A DNA stretch of 64,000 bases from Holophaga sp. (GTDB lineage: Bacteria > Acidobacteriota > Holophagae > Holophagales > Holophagaceae), in the NCBI GenBank assembly GCA_016715205.1, contig JADKBC010000001.1, positions 216,875 to 280,874 on the forward strand, read 5' to 3'. The position numbers were made by a program, and so were the translations under genes. This document shows positions 1-8,745 of the stretch, piece after piece. The stretch's first letter is position 1, and each line of letters opens with the position of its first letter. The notes beneath the pieces are model-generated. The model saw only the letters and a program-made list of their open reading frames with translations. It was not told where the DNA came from and did not search any database.

Positions 1-1279
1 TGCGCCGGAGCTCTGGTTGCTCCACGAAAAGGATCCCGCCATGGCGTTTCTGAAGGCCGAAGCCAAGGGCGATCTCTCCCGGCGTTGGGGGCAGGAATTG
101 AAGGGCGCCCATCTGGAGGATGTGGAAGGCGATCCCAGGGAACGATGGCTGCGGCTGAGCCTGCGCCGTCGGGCCGTCACGGGCCGCATCGAGGAAATGC
201 GACTCTGTTTCCAGGCCATTCCAGGCCGGGCGGGGCTGCGGCTGGATGGCGTGGATCTCAATCCGGCGCGGATGGGTCTGGGAGCCGTATTTCCGCCCAC
301 CACCCCCGAGCTGCGGGCTGCAAGCCCCGCTCTCGCCCGGTGGGAAGCACAGTTTGGGGATGAACTCACCTCAGCCCTGAACGGAGAATTGCCCGAGGTG
401 CTGCCGGGCGAAGGGTCTCTATTTGCCCGGCATCGCGCCTGGTCCCAGGGCCGAGCCAACCTCCTGATCCTGGCGCCGCGACAAGCAAGTGTGGATCGCA
501 AGCTAGCGAAGGAACGGCAACGGCTGCAGCGCTATGGCGAGGCCCTGGCGATGGATCGCCACCGGCACGAGGCTGCCCTGCCTCTGCGGACCAAGGCCCA
601 GGCCCTGTCGGCAGAACTCTGGCAATTCAAGGGCGCGCAAGGGCGTTTTGAACTGGGCGATGGCACCGTGATTCAATTGCCCGAAGGCATGCGGGCCGAA
701 GAAGCTGTTCAAAAATGGTTCGCGGCGGTCAAGCGCGCTGAGCGGGGCTTGCAACGGGTGGCGGAGTTGGAGCGGGAACGAGCGCGGCAGCTCTTGGAAC
801 TGGAGGCCCGCACCCTTGATCCTCCGGCCCTGGCCAAACCCACCAAGGAACTTCCCAAACCAAAGGGCACAAAACGCATGGAAACCGGCGCCAACAAAGA
901 TCTCAAACGCTCCGACGGCAAGGGCAAGGCCTACCGCAATGTCATGGTGGAAGGCTGGGAAGTGATCATCGGCAAGGGCGACGCGGATAACGACACCCTG
1001 ACCTTCAAGGTGGCCTCGGCCCTGGATTTCTGGATGCACGTGGCGGGGGTGCCGGGCAGCCACGTCATCATCCGCAATCCCGATCGCATCAGCGAACCGC
1101 CCCGCGAGGTGCTCGAACGTGCCGCCCAATTGGCCGCCTTCTTCTCCAAGGCCCGGGATGGCGGCAAGGTGGAAGTGCATTGGTGCCGCGTGGCGGATGT
1201 CTCCAAACCCAGGGGTTTCGCCCCAGGCAAGGTGATGCTGAAGAGCTTCAAGAGCATCCGGGTGTATCCGAAAGAGTGA
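1..1279 (+). CDS. rqcH: RqcH/NFACT family ribosome-quality-control protein, 5' truncated by window
   Basis: The frame is already open at base 2, so the beginning of the gene lies outside the window; about 425 residues are visible. NFACT proteins are normally about 550-600 residues; they bind obstructed 50S subunits and recruit tRNA-Ala for C-terminal tailing of stalled chains. Visible here are the end of the NFACT-N region, a charged coiled-coil middle (roughly residues 155-275 of the visible part) and a C-terminal NFACT-R (DUF814) domain beginning at YRNVMVEGWEVIIGKG, with the expected HVAGVPGSHVIIRNP stretch. The gene ends 190 bases before the dsrC-like gene and does not look co-transcribed with it. 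The family call is strong; the molecular role is from family knowledge. Confidence 0.85.
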   Translation, partial: APELWLLHEKDPAMAFLKAEAKGDLSRRWGQELKGAHLEDVEGDPRERWLRLSLRRRAVTGRIEEMRLCFQAIPGRAGLRLDGVDLNPARMGLGAVFPPTTPELRAASPALARWEAQFGDELTSALNGELPEVLPGEGSLFARHRAWSQGRANLLILAPRQASVDRKLAKERQRLQRYGEALAMDRHRHEAALPLRTKAQALSAELWQFKGAQGRFELGDGTVIQLPEGMRAEEAVQKWFAAVKRAERGLQRVAELERERARQLLELEARTLDPPALAKPTKELPKPKGTKRMETGANKDLKRSDGKGKAYRNVMVEGWEVIIGKGDADNDTLTFKVASALDFWMHVAGVPGSHVIIRNPDRISEPPREVLERAAQLAAFFSKARDGGKVEVHWCRVADVSKPRGFAPGKVMLKSFKSIRVYPKE

Positions 1280-1469
1280 CGGGGGTAGGTGGCCTGACGA
1301 ACGGTTATGTGATTGGTCGTGATGGGGATCACGGTCATAGAAATAGAGGTATTTTTTGAAAATTGTGGTGTTGTTTTGGGTTGGTTTGGGAATATTATTC
1401 TGCATATGCAAATAAGAGCCTCCCTCCGGGCGCTCCAACGTGCAAATCCCATCCCTGGCTGGAGGCCCC
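1280..1469 (+). promoter_or_regulatory. AT-rich leader upstream of the DsrC/DsrMK-like cluster
   Basis: The 190-base gap is clearly richer in A/T than the surrounding coding sequence, with T/A runs around 1350-1410. It ends in a GGAGG Shine-Dalgarno at 1461. It is the only sizeable gap before the four following same-strand genes, so it probably holds their promoter. No confident -35/-10 pair or FNR-type dyad could be assigned by eye. Confidence 0.4.
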
Positions 1470-1790
1470 ATGTCCGTGCTCGATTTCAACGGAACGCAGG
1501 TGCAACTTAACGAAGAGGGCTTTTTGGTGGAGCCTTCCATTTGGACCGAGGAACTGGCCGCGTTCCTGGCCTTGAAGGAAGAAGGGTTGGAGCAACTCAC
1601 GGAAGATCACTGGTCCGTGATCCGTTTCATCCGAGGGCACTTTCTGGAAAACGATTCGGCCCCCATGGTGCGGGCCATGTGCAAAACCACCGGTGTGCCC
1701 CTGAAGCGCATCTATGAGCTCTTCCCCAGTGGCCCGGCCAAGGGCGCCTGCAAACTGGCGGGGCTGCCCAAGCCCGACGGTTGCGTGTAG
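1470..1790 (+). CDS. DsrC/TusE-family sulfur carrier protein
   Basis: A 106-residue cytoplasmic protein starting at ATG 1470, eight bases after GGAGG. An in-frame start at 1440 exists but lacks a ribosome site. The C-terminal arm reads GPAKGACKLAGLPKPDGCV and keeps both conserved cysteines of the DsrC family: the penultimate Cys and the one eleven residues earlier. TusE-type proteins of tRNA thiolation usually retain only the last Cys, so two cysteines favour a DsrC-type carrier that can form a trisulfide or intramolecular disulfide. The neighbours are a DsrM-like cytochrome, a DsrK-like iron-sulfur protein and a cysteine desulfurase, which fits a persulfide relay. No dsrAB is in the window. 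Family call strong; exact partner inferred. Confidence 0.88.
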   Translation: MSVLDFNGTQVQLNEEGFLVEPSIWTEELAAFLALKEEGLEQLTEDHWSVIRFIRGHFLENDSAPMVRAMCKTTGVPLKRIYELFPSGPAKGACKLAGLPKPDGCV

Positions 1791-1796
1791 GCCGCC

Positions 1797-2402
1797 ATGA
1801 ACCCGCTTCTGGCAGGTGTGATGTTGGCCACCATCTGGTGTGCTGGTGCGCTGGTGGTGCTGTATATGCGTACCAAGGCCTTTGGTGTTCGGCAACTCCA
1901 TTCGAGGCCCGCGGGTGATGCCAGGGCGGGCGTCCGCTACGCCTTCACCCAGGGCATGGCTCCCCAGGCCAAGGAAAGCGTGCGGATGAATCCACTTTCC
2001 TACTTGGCCGGAATGCTCTATCACACGGGCATTTTTGCGGGGTTGGCGCTGCTTGGCCTGAAGTTATCGGGGCTTGGCACACCAAGGGTGTTGGGCATCG
2101 TGGCGCTGTTGGGGGCCACAGGTGGCATCGCGTTGTTGGGCAAACGGATGTTCAAGGCCCATCTGCGCGGAATCTCCTGCCCCGATGATTTCGTGTCAAA
2201 CCTTCTGGCCACAGGTTTCGCAGCCTTGGCGGGAATTACCTGTTTTTTGCCGAGTTTTGCTTCCCTTTGGTTGATCGAAACCATCGCACTCCTGATCTAT
2301 GCGCCCCTAGGCAAGATTCGCCATTGCCTGTTCTTCTTCCCCACGCGGTATCACTTCGGCGCCTTTTTTGGCCGTCGCGGTGTGTTGCCGCCCACCGCGT
2401 AA
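1797..2402 (+). CDS. DsrM/NarI-like b-type cytochrome membrane subunit
   Basis: A 201-residue polytopic membrane protein whose ATG lies six bases after the dsrC-like stop. About five hydrophobic segments are visible (near residues 5-24, 65-90, 97-117, 130-150, 150-172). Histidines in the second segment (LYHTG) and after the last (GKIRHCLFFF) are in the places where NarI/DsrM/HdrE subunits ligate haem b. The ending PTRYHFGAFFGRRGVLPP is typical of the NarI-like group. Such subunits pass electrons between a cytoplasmic CCG iron-sulfur partner, here the next gene, and menaquinone. It is shorter than a typical DsrM (about 330 residues), so it is a compact relative. Direction of electron flow cannot be told from sequence. 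Confidence 0.78.
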   Translation: MNPLLAGVMLATIWCAGALVVLYMRTKAFGVRQLHSRPAGDARAGVRYAFTQGMAPQAKESVRMNPLSYLAGMLYHTGIFAGLALLGLKLSGLGTPRVLGIVALLGATGGIALLGKRMFKAHLRGISCPDDFVSNLLATGFAALAGITCFLPSFASLWLIETIALLIYAPLGKIRHCLFFFPTRYHFGAFFGRRGVLPPTA

Positions 2403-2412
2403 CGGAGGGCCC

Positions 2413-3738
2413 ATGAGCGACGTGGATGAACTTGAAACGAGGCTTGAAGCACTCACCGAGGCGGATTTTCAGCGGGGGCTAGAGGTTTTCCGCAGCAAGC
2501 TGAAGGAGGCGGAGGCCGCGTTCCTGAATGCCTGCGTTCACTGCGGGCTCTGTGCCGAGAGTTGTCACTACTACCGCATGGATCCAGTGCTGGAAAACAT
2601 CCCCGCCGCGAAACTCGAAACCATTGCCGCTGTTTTTAAACGTCATTTCACCACCATGGGCAAGGTGGCTCCGGGTTTGGTGGGCGCGCGGTCCATGGAT
2701 AAGGACATGGCTCGGGCATGGGTGGATGCGGTGTTCGGGCGGTGTTCCCTGTGTGGACGCTGTTCCCTGAACTGCACCGTGGGCATCCTCTTGCCGCGCC
2801 TGTTCCGTGCGGCACGGGCGGCCCTGGGCGCCATGGGACTCACGCCGCCCGATCTCCAGGCCACGGTGGATACCGCCCTGAAACACGGCAACAACATGGC
2901 CATCACCCGGGAAGACTGGGTCGAAACGGTCCAGTGGATCGAAGAAGAACTGCAAATGGAGACCGGCGATCCCGAGGCACGGCTGCCCCTGGACAAGCAC
3001 GGCGCCAAGATCCTGTTCACCGTGAATCCCCGCGAACCCAAGTTCTTCCCCCTCAGTCTGCAGGCCAGCGCCAAGGTGTTCTGGGCCGCCAAGGAAGACT
3101 GGACGCTCACGGCGGACCATGGATGGGATCTCACCAACTACGGGCTCTTCAACTGCAAGGACGAGGAAGCGGGCCTCATCACCCAGAACCTGGTGGATGC
3201 CATGGCGCGCCTAGGCTGTGAAACCTTGGTCATCGGTGAGTGTGGGCATGGCTTCGCCTCGGCCCGGTGGGAGGGCGAGGAATGGCTGAAGCAGGGCTTC
3301 CCCTTCAAGGTCATGAGCATCCTGGAATTGATGGATGAGTACCTGCGCGATGGGCGCATCAAGGTGGATCCTGCCAAGCATCCCAAAAAAGTTACGCTGC
3401 ACGATCCCTGCAATCTGGTGCGCCATGGCGGCATCTGCGAAGCCCAGCGGCGGGTGCTGCGGGCGAGCGCGGCGGATTTCGTGGAGATGACGCCAAACCG
3501 CGAACACAACTTCTGCTGCGGCGGGGGCGGTGGCCAACTGGCCATGGGCCGTTACAAGGCGCGCCGCCTGAATTCGGGCGGCATGAAGGCACAGCAGATC
3601 CGCGACACTGCCGCCGAAGTGGTCGTCACACCTTGCCATAACTGTGTGGATCAACTGGGCGAGCTGAACAAGGAATACAAGCTCAAGGTCCAGATCAAGA
3701 CCGTGGCCGAAATTGTCGCGGATGCGCTCGTTCCCTGA
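2413..3738 (+). CDS. DsrK/HdrD-like 4Fe-4S and CCG-domain oxidoreductase
   Basis: A 441-residue protein from ATG 2413, preceded by GGAGGG; an upstream in-frame start overlaps the previous gene and is less likely. It has two ferredoxin-type cluster motifs (CVHCGLCAESC at residues 41-51 and CSLCGRCSLNC near 115-125). The C-terminal CCG cysteine-rich module has Cys333 (HDPCN), CC368-369 (FCCGGGGG) and C408/C411 (PCHNC), the signature binding the catalytic 4Fe-4S cluster in HdrB/HdrD/DsrK. A second, degenerate CCG-like half lies around residues 235-285. In the family this subunit reduces or oxidises a disulfide or trisulfide (for DsrK, that of DsrC) and exchanges electrons with the membrane cytochrome encoded just before it. 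The family is certain; the substrate is inferred from the DsrC-like neighbour. Confidence 0.85.
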   Translation: MSDVDELETRLEALTEADFQRGLEVFRSKLKEAEAAFLNACVHCGLCAESCHYYRMDPVLENIPAAKLETIAAVFKRHFTTMGKVAPGLVGARSMDKDMARAWVDAVFGRCSLCGRCSLNCTVGILLPRLFRAARAALGAMGLTPPDLQATVDTALKHGNNMAITREDWVETVQWIEEELQMETGDPEARLPLDKHGAKILFTVNPREPKFFPLSLQASAKVFWAAKEDWTLTADHGWDLTNYGLFNCKDEEAGLITQNLVDAMARLGCETLVIGECGHGFASARWEGEEWLKQGFPFKVMSILELMDEYLRDGRIKVDPAKHPKKVTLHDPCNLVRHGGICEAQRRVLRASAADFVEMTPNREHNFCCGGGGGQLAMGRYKARRLNSGGMKAQQIRDTAAEVVVTPCHNCVDQLGELNKEYKLKVQIKTVAEIVADALVP

Positions 3739-3758
3739 ATTTACCTTCGAGGTGCCCC

Positions 3759-4991
3759 ATGACTTCTCCCTATCTGAACCTGCCGATCCCCGCCGAAGTG
3801 AAGATGATCTACCTGGATAACGGGGCGACCTCCTTTCCCAAACCGGCCGAAGTATACGAATTCATGGACACTTTCTACCGCAGCGCAGGCGTGAACCCGG
3901 GCCGCAGCGGTTTCGATCTCTGTCTGGAAGCGGGCAGCCTGGTGGATGAAACCCGCAAGCTGCTCTGCGCGTTCTTTGGGGGAACGGATCCCAACCGTCT
4001 GACCTTTGGCTACAACTCCACCGATACGCTTAACCTCGCCATCTTCGGCCTCATCGGCCCCGGTGATCACGTGGTGACCACCCACGTGGAGCACAACGCC
4101 ACCCTGCGCCCGCTCTGGAAACTGGAGCAGGAAGGCACGGAGGTGGATTGGATCGATTTCGACGCAACGGGCTACGTGGATCCTCAGGCCATCATTGCCA
4201 AGTTCAAAGCCAACACCAAGGCTGTGGTGATGAACCACGCCTCTAATGTGATCGGCACGGTGCAGGATGTAGCCACCGTGGGCAAGGCCTGTCGGGAACG
4301 GGGGATCCATCTGATCCTGGATGTGAGCCAGAGCGCAGGCATGGTGCCGGTGAAAATGGACGAACTGCATGCCGATGTCATCTGTTTTACCGGGCACAAA
4401 AGCCTGATGGGGCCCATGGGCATCGGCGGCATGTATGTGCGGGAGGGCGTCGAGATTGCCCGTACCCGCGCCGGCGGCACCGGTGTGAAAAGCATTCAGC
4501 GCGCCCATCTGGATGAATATCCCTACCGCATGGAGTACGGCACGCCCAACCTGCCGGGCATCGCGGGGCTCAATGCCGGGGTGAAGTGGGTGAACCGCCT
4601 GGGCATCAAAGCCATCCACGATCATGAAATGGCGCTCTGGACCAGGCTGCGCAATGGGCTGCGCGAAATCGAGGGCGTCACCCTGTACTGCGCGGAGGAC
4701 ACCGGGAAGCCGCGCATCAGCGTGCTGAGTTTCAATGTGGTGGGCCTGGAGGCAATGGAAACAGGCACCATGCTGGACGTGGACCACAACATCGCCTGTC
4801 GCACGGGCCTGCATTGCACGCCCATGGTTCACGAGCACCTCGGCACCGACAAGCTTCATGGCGCCGTGCGCTTCGGCATCGGCGCCTTCAATACCGAAGC
4901 CCACATCGACGCTGCCATCGCAGGTGTGAGGGATGTGGCGGAGATGCAGGTGCTGCGCCTGGGCGCTGCAGGTGGGGCCAAGCACCGATAG
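3759..4991 (+). CDS. Class V aminotransferase, cysteine desulfurase
   Basis: A 410-residue PLP enzyme preceded by GAGGTG. Seen: IYLDNGATSFPKP at the N-terminus, the HVEHNA histidine near residue 112, the PLP lysine in FTGHKSLMGPMG (K214), and the catalytic cysteine in CRTGLHCTPM (C353). This pattern matches the desulfurase subfamily that carries an RxGxHC active-site loop. The enzyme takes sulfur from L-cysteine as a protein persulfide and releases alanine. It follows the DsrC/DsrM/DsrK-like genes with only 20 bases between, so a role in loading the DsrC-like carrier is plausible but unproven. No IscU, SufE or SufBCD gene is adjacent, which argues against a standard Fe-S assembly operon. Confidence 0.87.
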   Translation: MTSPYLNLPIPAEVKMIYLDNGATSFPKPAEVYEFMDTFYRSAGVNPGRSGFDLCLEAGSLVDETRKLLCAFFGGTDPNRLTFGYNSTDTLNLAIFGLIGPGDHVVTTHVEHNATLRPLWKLEQEGTEVDWIDFDATGYVDPQAIIAKFKANTKAVVMNHASNVIGTVQDVATVGKACRERGIHLILDVSQSAGMVPVKMDELHADVICFTGHKSLMGPMGIGGMYVREGVEIARTRAGGTGVKSIQRAHLDEYPYRMEYGTPNLPGIAGLNAGVKWVNRLGIKAIHDHEMALWTRLRNGLREIEGVTLYCAEDTGKPRISVLSFNVVGLEAMETGTMLDVDHNIACRTGLHCTPMVHEHLGTDKLHGAVRFGIGAFNTEAHIDAAIAGVRDVAEMQVLRLGAAGGAKHR

Positions 4992-5041
4992 CCAAGTGAG
5001 CTATCCTTGAGGGGTACCCAACAACCCTTTCGGAGACTCCC

Positions 5042-6184
5042 ATGACACCCCAGAGCGCGCGTGTAACCGGTACCCTCTTCCAGGTGCTTGGCGTGGCGGT
5101 GATCGCCCTCGGGATGGCCTGCGGCGGCGTCAGCATCGCAACGCAAGGCCAGGGTGGCGCTTCTGGCACGTTCGTCACGACGGGTAGTTTGGGAACGGCG
5201 CGGTTGAACCACACCGCCACGCTACTGTCCAATGGTAAAGTGCTGATTGTAGGGGGGTATAACGGCGGCGGCGCAGGCAACTACCTCGCCAGTGCGGAAC
5301 TGTACGATCCAGGCACGGGTGCGTTCAGCGCCACGGGAAGCCTGAACAAGGCCCGGGGATTCCACACCGCGACCTTGCTTCCCAGTGGCAAGGTGCTCAT
5401 CGCGGGCGGCAGCGACGGGATGGTGTTTACGCCCATTGCTGAGCTGTATGATCCTGCGGCGGGAACCTTCACAAATACAGGTACGCTGGGTACTGCCCGG
5501 ACGGATTGCACTGCCACCTTGCTCGGCAACGGAAAGGTGTTGATCGCGGGTGGCAACAATGGCGCCGTGGTCGCCAGCGCGGAACTCTTCAACCCAGCCA
5601 CCGGCACTTTTGCCCCAACAGGCAGCATGGGCACAGGGCGGGAAAAGCACGCCGCGACCCTGCTGAACAGTGGGAAAGTATTGATTACCAATGGCGGAAC
5701 AGGCATCGCCTACCCGGCCACCGCCGAACTGTACAGTCCGGACACCGGCACCTTTGCTGCCACCACAGGTGCCATGGTTTCGGGAAGGATCCTTCATTCC
5801 GCCACCCTGCTGCCCAGTGGCAAGGTGCTGATCGCAGGCGGGCTGAGTTGGACCGGTTTCTATCTGGCCGGCGCCGAACTCTACGACCCGGTGGCCAATA
5901 CCTTCAGCGCCACGGGCAACCTGCTCCTGGCCCGGGGCAGACATACGGGCACCCTCCTTTCCACTGGGAAGGTGCTCATGGGTGGTGGCGAAGGGGCTAC
6001 GCTCTCTGGATATACGGATGCGGAGCTATTTGATCCAACCCTTGGCACCTTCGCTGCAACCACAGGAGCCATGAAGGTCTTGCGCTCCTACCACACCGCC
6101 ACCGCCCTGACCAACAACAAGGTGTTGATTGTGGGCGGGAACAGTTCCGGTTTCCTGGCCAGCGCTGAGCTCTATCAGCCTTGA
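5042..6184 (+). CDS. Kelch-repeat lipoprotein
   Basis: A 380-residue exported protein. A signal peptide ends in a lipobox around LGMACGG, so it should be lipidated at that Cys. The rest is about seven Kelch-like blades of roughly 50 residues, each with the pattern TATLLxxGKVLIxGG followed by ASAELYDPxTGTF. Together these should form one beta-propeller. The start has a GGAG six bases before ATG. Acidobacteria and Myxobacteria carry many such surface propellers; the ligand is unknown. The gene ends four bases into an alternative start of pabA but is probably not functionally linked to it. Confidence 0.82.
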   Translation: MTPQSARVTGTLFQVLGVAVIALGMACGGVSIATQGQGGASGTFVTTGSLGTARLNHTATLLSNGKVLIVGGYNGGGAGNYLASAELYDPGTGAFSATGSLNKARGFHTATLLPSGKVLIAGGSDGMVFTPIAELYDPAAGTFTNTGTLGTARTDCTATLLGNGKVLIAGGNNGAVVASAELFNPATGTFAPTGSMGTGREKHAATLLNSGKVLITNGGTGIAYPATAELYSPDTGTFAATTGAMVSGRILHSATLLPSGKVLIAGGLSWTGFYLAGAELYDPVANTFSATGNLLLARGRHTGTLLSTGKVLMGGGEGATLSGYTDAELFDPTLGTFAATTGAMKVLRSYHTATALTNNKVLIVGGNSSGFLASAELYQP

Positions 6185-6207
6185 GGCAAGTGCGGTACAC
6201 CGGAGTC

Positions 6208-6774
6208 ATGCGGGTTCTTCTGCTCGACAATCTGGATTCCTTCACCCACAACGTCCGCCACGGGTTGGTGGAGGCGGGTGCGGACGTAACCGTGTTGCGG
6301 CGGGATCAAGGCAGCCTGGGCGATATCGACCGCGAAGCCCCGGATCTGCTGGTGATCAGCCCCGGGCCCGGGCGGCCGGAGGATGCGCGTTTGGCCCTGG
6401 AGGCCATTCACGCCTTGGCGGGTCGGCTTCCAATCCTGGGCATTTGCCTGGGGCACCAATGCCTTGCAACGGCCTTTGGGGGAGAGGTCAGCCGGGCGGA
6501 GGTGCCCGTGCACGGGAAGGTCACACCCATCCACCACACCGGAACAGGCCTCTTTTCGGGGCTTCCCGATCCCCTTGCCGTGGGCAGGTACCACAGCCTG
6601 ACGGTGACGCGACTGCCGGACTGTCTGGAGCGCACCGCCTGGGCCGAGGATGGCACGGTGATGGCCCTGCGCCACCGATCCCTGCCGCTCGCGGGCGTGC
6701 AGTTCCACCCGGATTCCTTCCTGACACCCCATGGCCTGGACATTTTCAGACATGCGCTCGCGGGCCGTTTCTGA
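6208..6774 (+). CDS. pabA: Class I glutamine amidotransferase, aminodeoxychorismate synthase component II
   Basis: A 188-residue GATase starting at ATG 6208 (MRVLLLDNLDSFTHNV), after CGGAG. It supplies ammonia from glutamine to PabB for 4-amino-4-deoxychorismate synthesis. The oxyanion motif ISPGPGRPED and the nucleophile motif GICLGHQCL are intact. The third triad position reads FHPDSF where FHPES is usual, so the catalytic Glu is replaced by Asp. The gene overlaps pabB and is followed by pabC, which settles the assignment as PabA rather than TrpG by context, since no trp genes are near. Confidence 0.88.
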   Translation: MRVLLLDNLDSFTHNVRHGLVEAGADVTVLRRDQGSLGDIDREAPDLLVISPGPGRPEDARLALEAIHALAGRLPILGICLGHQCLATAFGGEVSRAEVPVHGKVTPIHHTGTGLFSGLPDPLAVGRYHSLTVTRLPDCLERTAWAEDGTVMALRHRSLPLAGVQFHPDSFLTPHGLDIFRHALAGRF

Positions 6775-8008
6775 AACCTGGCGGGCCGAAGCCCGCACCT
6801 TGACGGTTTCGGATTTCTTCGCCGAGTTGCCGCGGCATGCCTTCACCTTCCTCCATGGCGATGGGCGCTGGGTGATGCTGGCGGAGGATCCCCTTGCCAT
6901 CCAGGAGCATCCAGGCCACGTGGCGTTCCACTTCGAGCGCAGCGGGCCAATGCCGCCCATCCTGCCGGATCTCTTTGGCCACGCCACGTACGAATTCGGG
7001 TACGGATTGGATCCTGCGCTGCCGGGGGTGCCGCCGCCGGTGGATGGCCTGCCCGATTTCCAGTTATCCCTGCACAAGACCCTGCGCCTGTACGATCGCA
7101 AGGAGGGGATTCTCTATTCCGCCGAGCGTTGCCTCGAGCGGGAATTGGAGCCACGCCTGCACGGGCTGGGCGCCGGACATTTCGAGGCCCGAAAACGCGG
7201 GGATTCGGATGACGCCGCCAGCTACCAAGGCAAGGTTCAGCGCATTCGGGAAGGCATCGCCCAGGGCGATGTCTATCAGGTAAATCTCACCCGCCAGGAG
7301 CAATGGGGCTACACCGGCGATCTGGCCGATTTTGCGCAGCGGCTCCAGGTCGTGAATCCCGCGCCCCACTCGGCGCTGGTGGCGGAGCCCGGCTGGGCCA
7401 TTGTTTCCTCCTCGCCCGAATCCTTTTTCCGCATTGACCAGGGCCGCATCCGCACGCGTCCCATCAAGGGCACGGCCCCCCGAGGCTTAGATTCCCTGGC
7501 GGATCTGCACCTACGTGAAGGGCTCTGGTCCAGTCCCAAGAACCGCAGTGAATTGGCCATGATCGTGGACCTGCTGCGCAATGACCTGACCCGTATCTGT
7601 CGCATTCCCTCGGTGACGGTGGAGGCCTTCCCCACCTTGGAAAGCTACGCCAACGTGCACCATTTGGTGGCCGAGGTTTCCGGCGACCTGCTTCCGGATC
7701 TGTCCCTGGAAGCTGTGTTTCAGGCCATGTTCCCCGGAGGTTCCATCACCGGTTGTCCCAAGCTGGCGGCCATGGGGCTCATCCGCGAGTTGGAACCCTG
7801 CCCCCGGCGGATCTACACGGGCGCGCTCGGCTGGTGTCGGGCGGATTTCCAGCAGGCCGAATTTTCGATTCCCATTCGCACGGCCTGGGCCACGGGAGGG
7901 GAACTCCATTTCGGTGTGGGCGGCGGTGTGGTCTGGGATTCCGACCCCCGGGAGGAGTACGAGGAAACCGTGCATAAGGGAAGGAGTCTGGTTCAATGCT
8001 TGAGCTGA
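6752..8008 (+). CDS. pabB: Aminodeoxychorismate synthase component I
   Basis: A chorismate-utilising enzyme of about 418 residues. The start is uncertain: ATG 6731 and ATG 6752 are both in frame and both overlap the end of pabA, consistent with translational coupling. The C-terminal catalytic domain shows SSSPESFF, PIKGTAPRG, ELAMIVDLLRNDL and FPGGSITGCPK. The lysine in PIKGT is the residue that attacks chorismate in PabB, where TrpE has PIAGT. This distinguishes it from anthranilate synthase. With pabA it makes 4-amino-4-deoxychorismate, the PABA precursor for folate. Start confidence is lower than function confidence. Confidence 0.9.
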   Translation: MRSRAVSETWRAEARTLTVSDFFAELPRHAFTFLHGDGRWVMLAEDPLAIQEHPGHVAFHFERSGPMPPILPDLFGHATYEFGYGLDPALPGVPPPVDGLPDFQLSLHKTLRLYDRKEGILYSAERCLERELEPRLHGLGAGHFEARKRGDSDDAASYQGKVQRIREGIAQGDVYQVNLTRQEQWGYTGDLADFAQRLQVVNPAPHSALVAEPGWAIVSSSPESFFRIDQGRIRTRPIKGTAPRGLDSLADLHLREGLWSSPKNRSELAMIVDLLRNDLTRICRIPSVTVEAFPTLESYANVHHLVAEVSGDLLPDLSLEAVFQAMFPGGSITGCPKLAAMGLIRELEPCPRRIYTGALGWCRADFQQAEFSIPIRTAWATGGELHFGVGGGVVWDSDPREEYEETVHKGRSLVQCLS

Positions 8009-8745
8009 GCCTGGAAACGAAACTGGATGTCGCTACCAGTTCGCTGCGACATGGGACGGGGCTGTTTGAAACCCTGCGGGTGGAGAACGGCAGCCCTTGG
8101 CGCCTGGACTTGCACCTGGCCCGCATGGCGTCGGGTTGCGCCTATTTGGGCCTGGAAGCGCCACCTGAAGTTGAGGAGGTGTTGGATTTTCTGGATTACC
8201 ACGGGGTGGTCGCAGGCCTGGAATTCGGGATTCTAAGGCTGCTTGCGGTGGATGGACGCTTGCTCCTGTTTGCGGAAGCCCTGCCAGCCCAGAACCCTGA
8301 TTCCGTAAGTTTGGGCTGCAGCCTGGAAACGGTTCGCTTTAGCGGGAATCCCCTGAATCGATTCAAAACACTGTCCTATCTTGAAAACGTTCAACTGGTG
8401 CGCGAAGCCCGAGTTCGTGGGCATTTCGAGGTGATTGCGCCCAATGAAAAGGGGTACCTTACGGACGGCGGGCGAACCACCCTTTTTGCCGTGATGGAGG
8501 GCCGAACCCTGACACCGGCCATCACAGAGGGTGCCCTGCCAGGCATTGCCCGCCGGGTCCTGATTGAGGCTGGGCTTGCCAGCGAAGTCTCCTTGCGATG
8601 GGAGGACCTGGCCCAGGCCGAAGCTGTTTACCTGGCCAACGCCTTGCGTGGGGTGGTGCCCGTGGGTGGGCTTGAAGGTCATGGCACGCGACCTATCGAT
8701 CATCCTGCAATCAAGCGGGCTGCTGGCTTGCTACAGGAAAAATAG
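7996..8745 (+). CDS. pabC: Aminodeoxychorismate lyase (class IV PLP enzyme)
   Basis: A 249-residue fold-type IV PLP enzyme overlapping pabB by 13 bases, so the three pab genes form one coupled operon. It would split 4-amino-4-deoxychorismate to p-aminobenzoate and pyruvate. Seen: SLRHGTGLFETLR at the N-terminus, the probable PLP lysine in FKTLSYLENV, TDGGRTTLF in place of the usual ETSxxNIF, and LPGIARRVLIE. The altered TDGGRTT motif means a D-amino-acid or branched-chain aminotransferase cannot be excluded from sequence alone, but operon context favours PabC. Confidence 0.85.
   Translation: MLELSLETKLDVATSSLRHGTGLFETLRVENGSPWRLDLHLARMASGCAYLGLEAPPEVEEVLDFLDYHGVVAGLEFGILRLLAVDGRLLLFAEALPAQNPDSVSLGCSLETVRFSGNPLNRFKTLSYLENVQLVREARVRGHFEVIAPNEKGYLTDGGRTTLFAVMEGRTLTPAITEGALPGIARRVLIEAGLASEVSLRWEDLAQAEAVYLANALRGVVPVGGLEGHGTRPIDHPAIKRAAGLLQEK

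Noticed and set aside
503..1600. Long minus-strand open frame across the RqcH gene
   Set aside because: It is a shadow frame: low-complexity translation, spans a gene boundary, and the plus strand encodes a clear NFACT protein.
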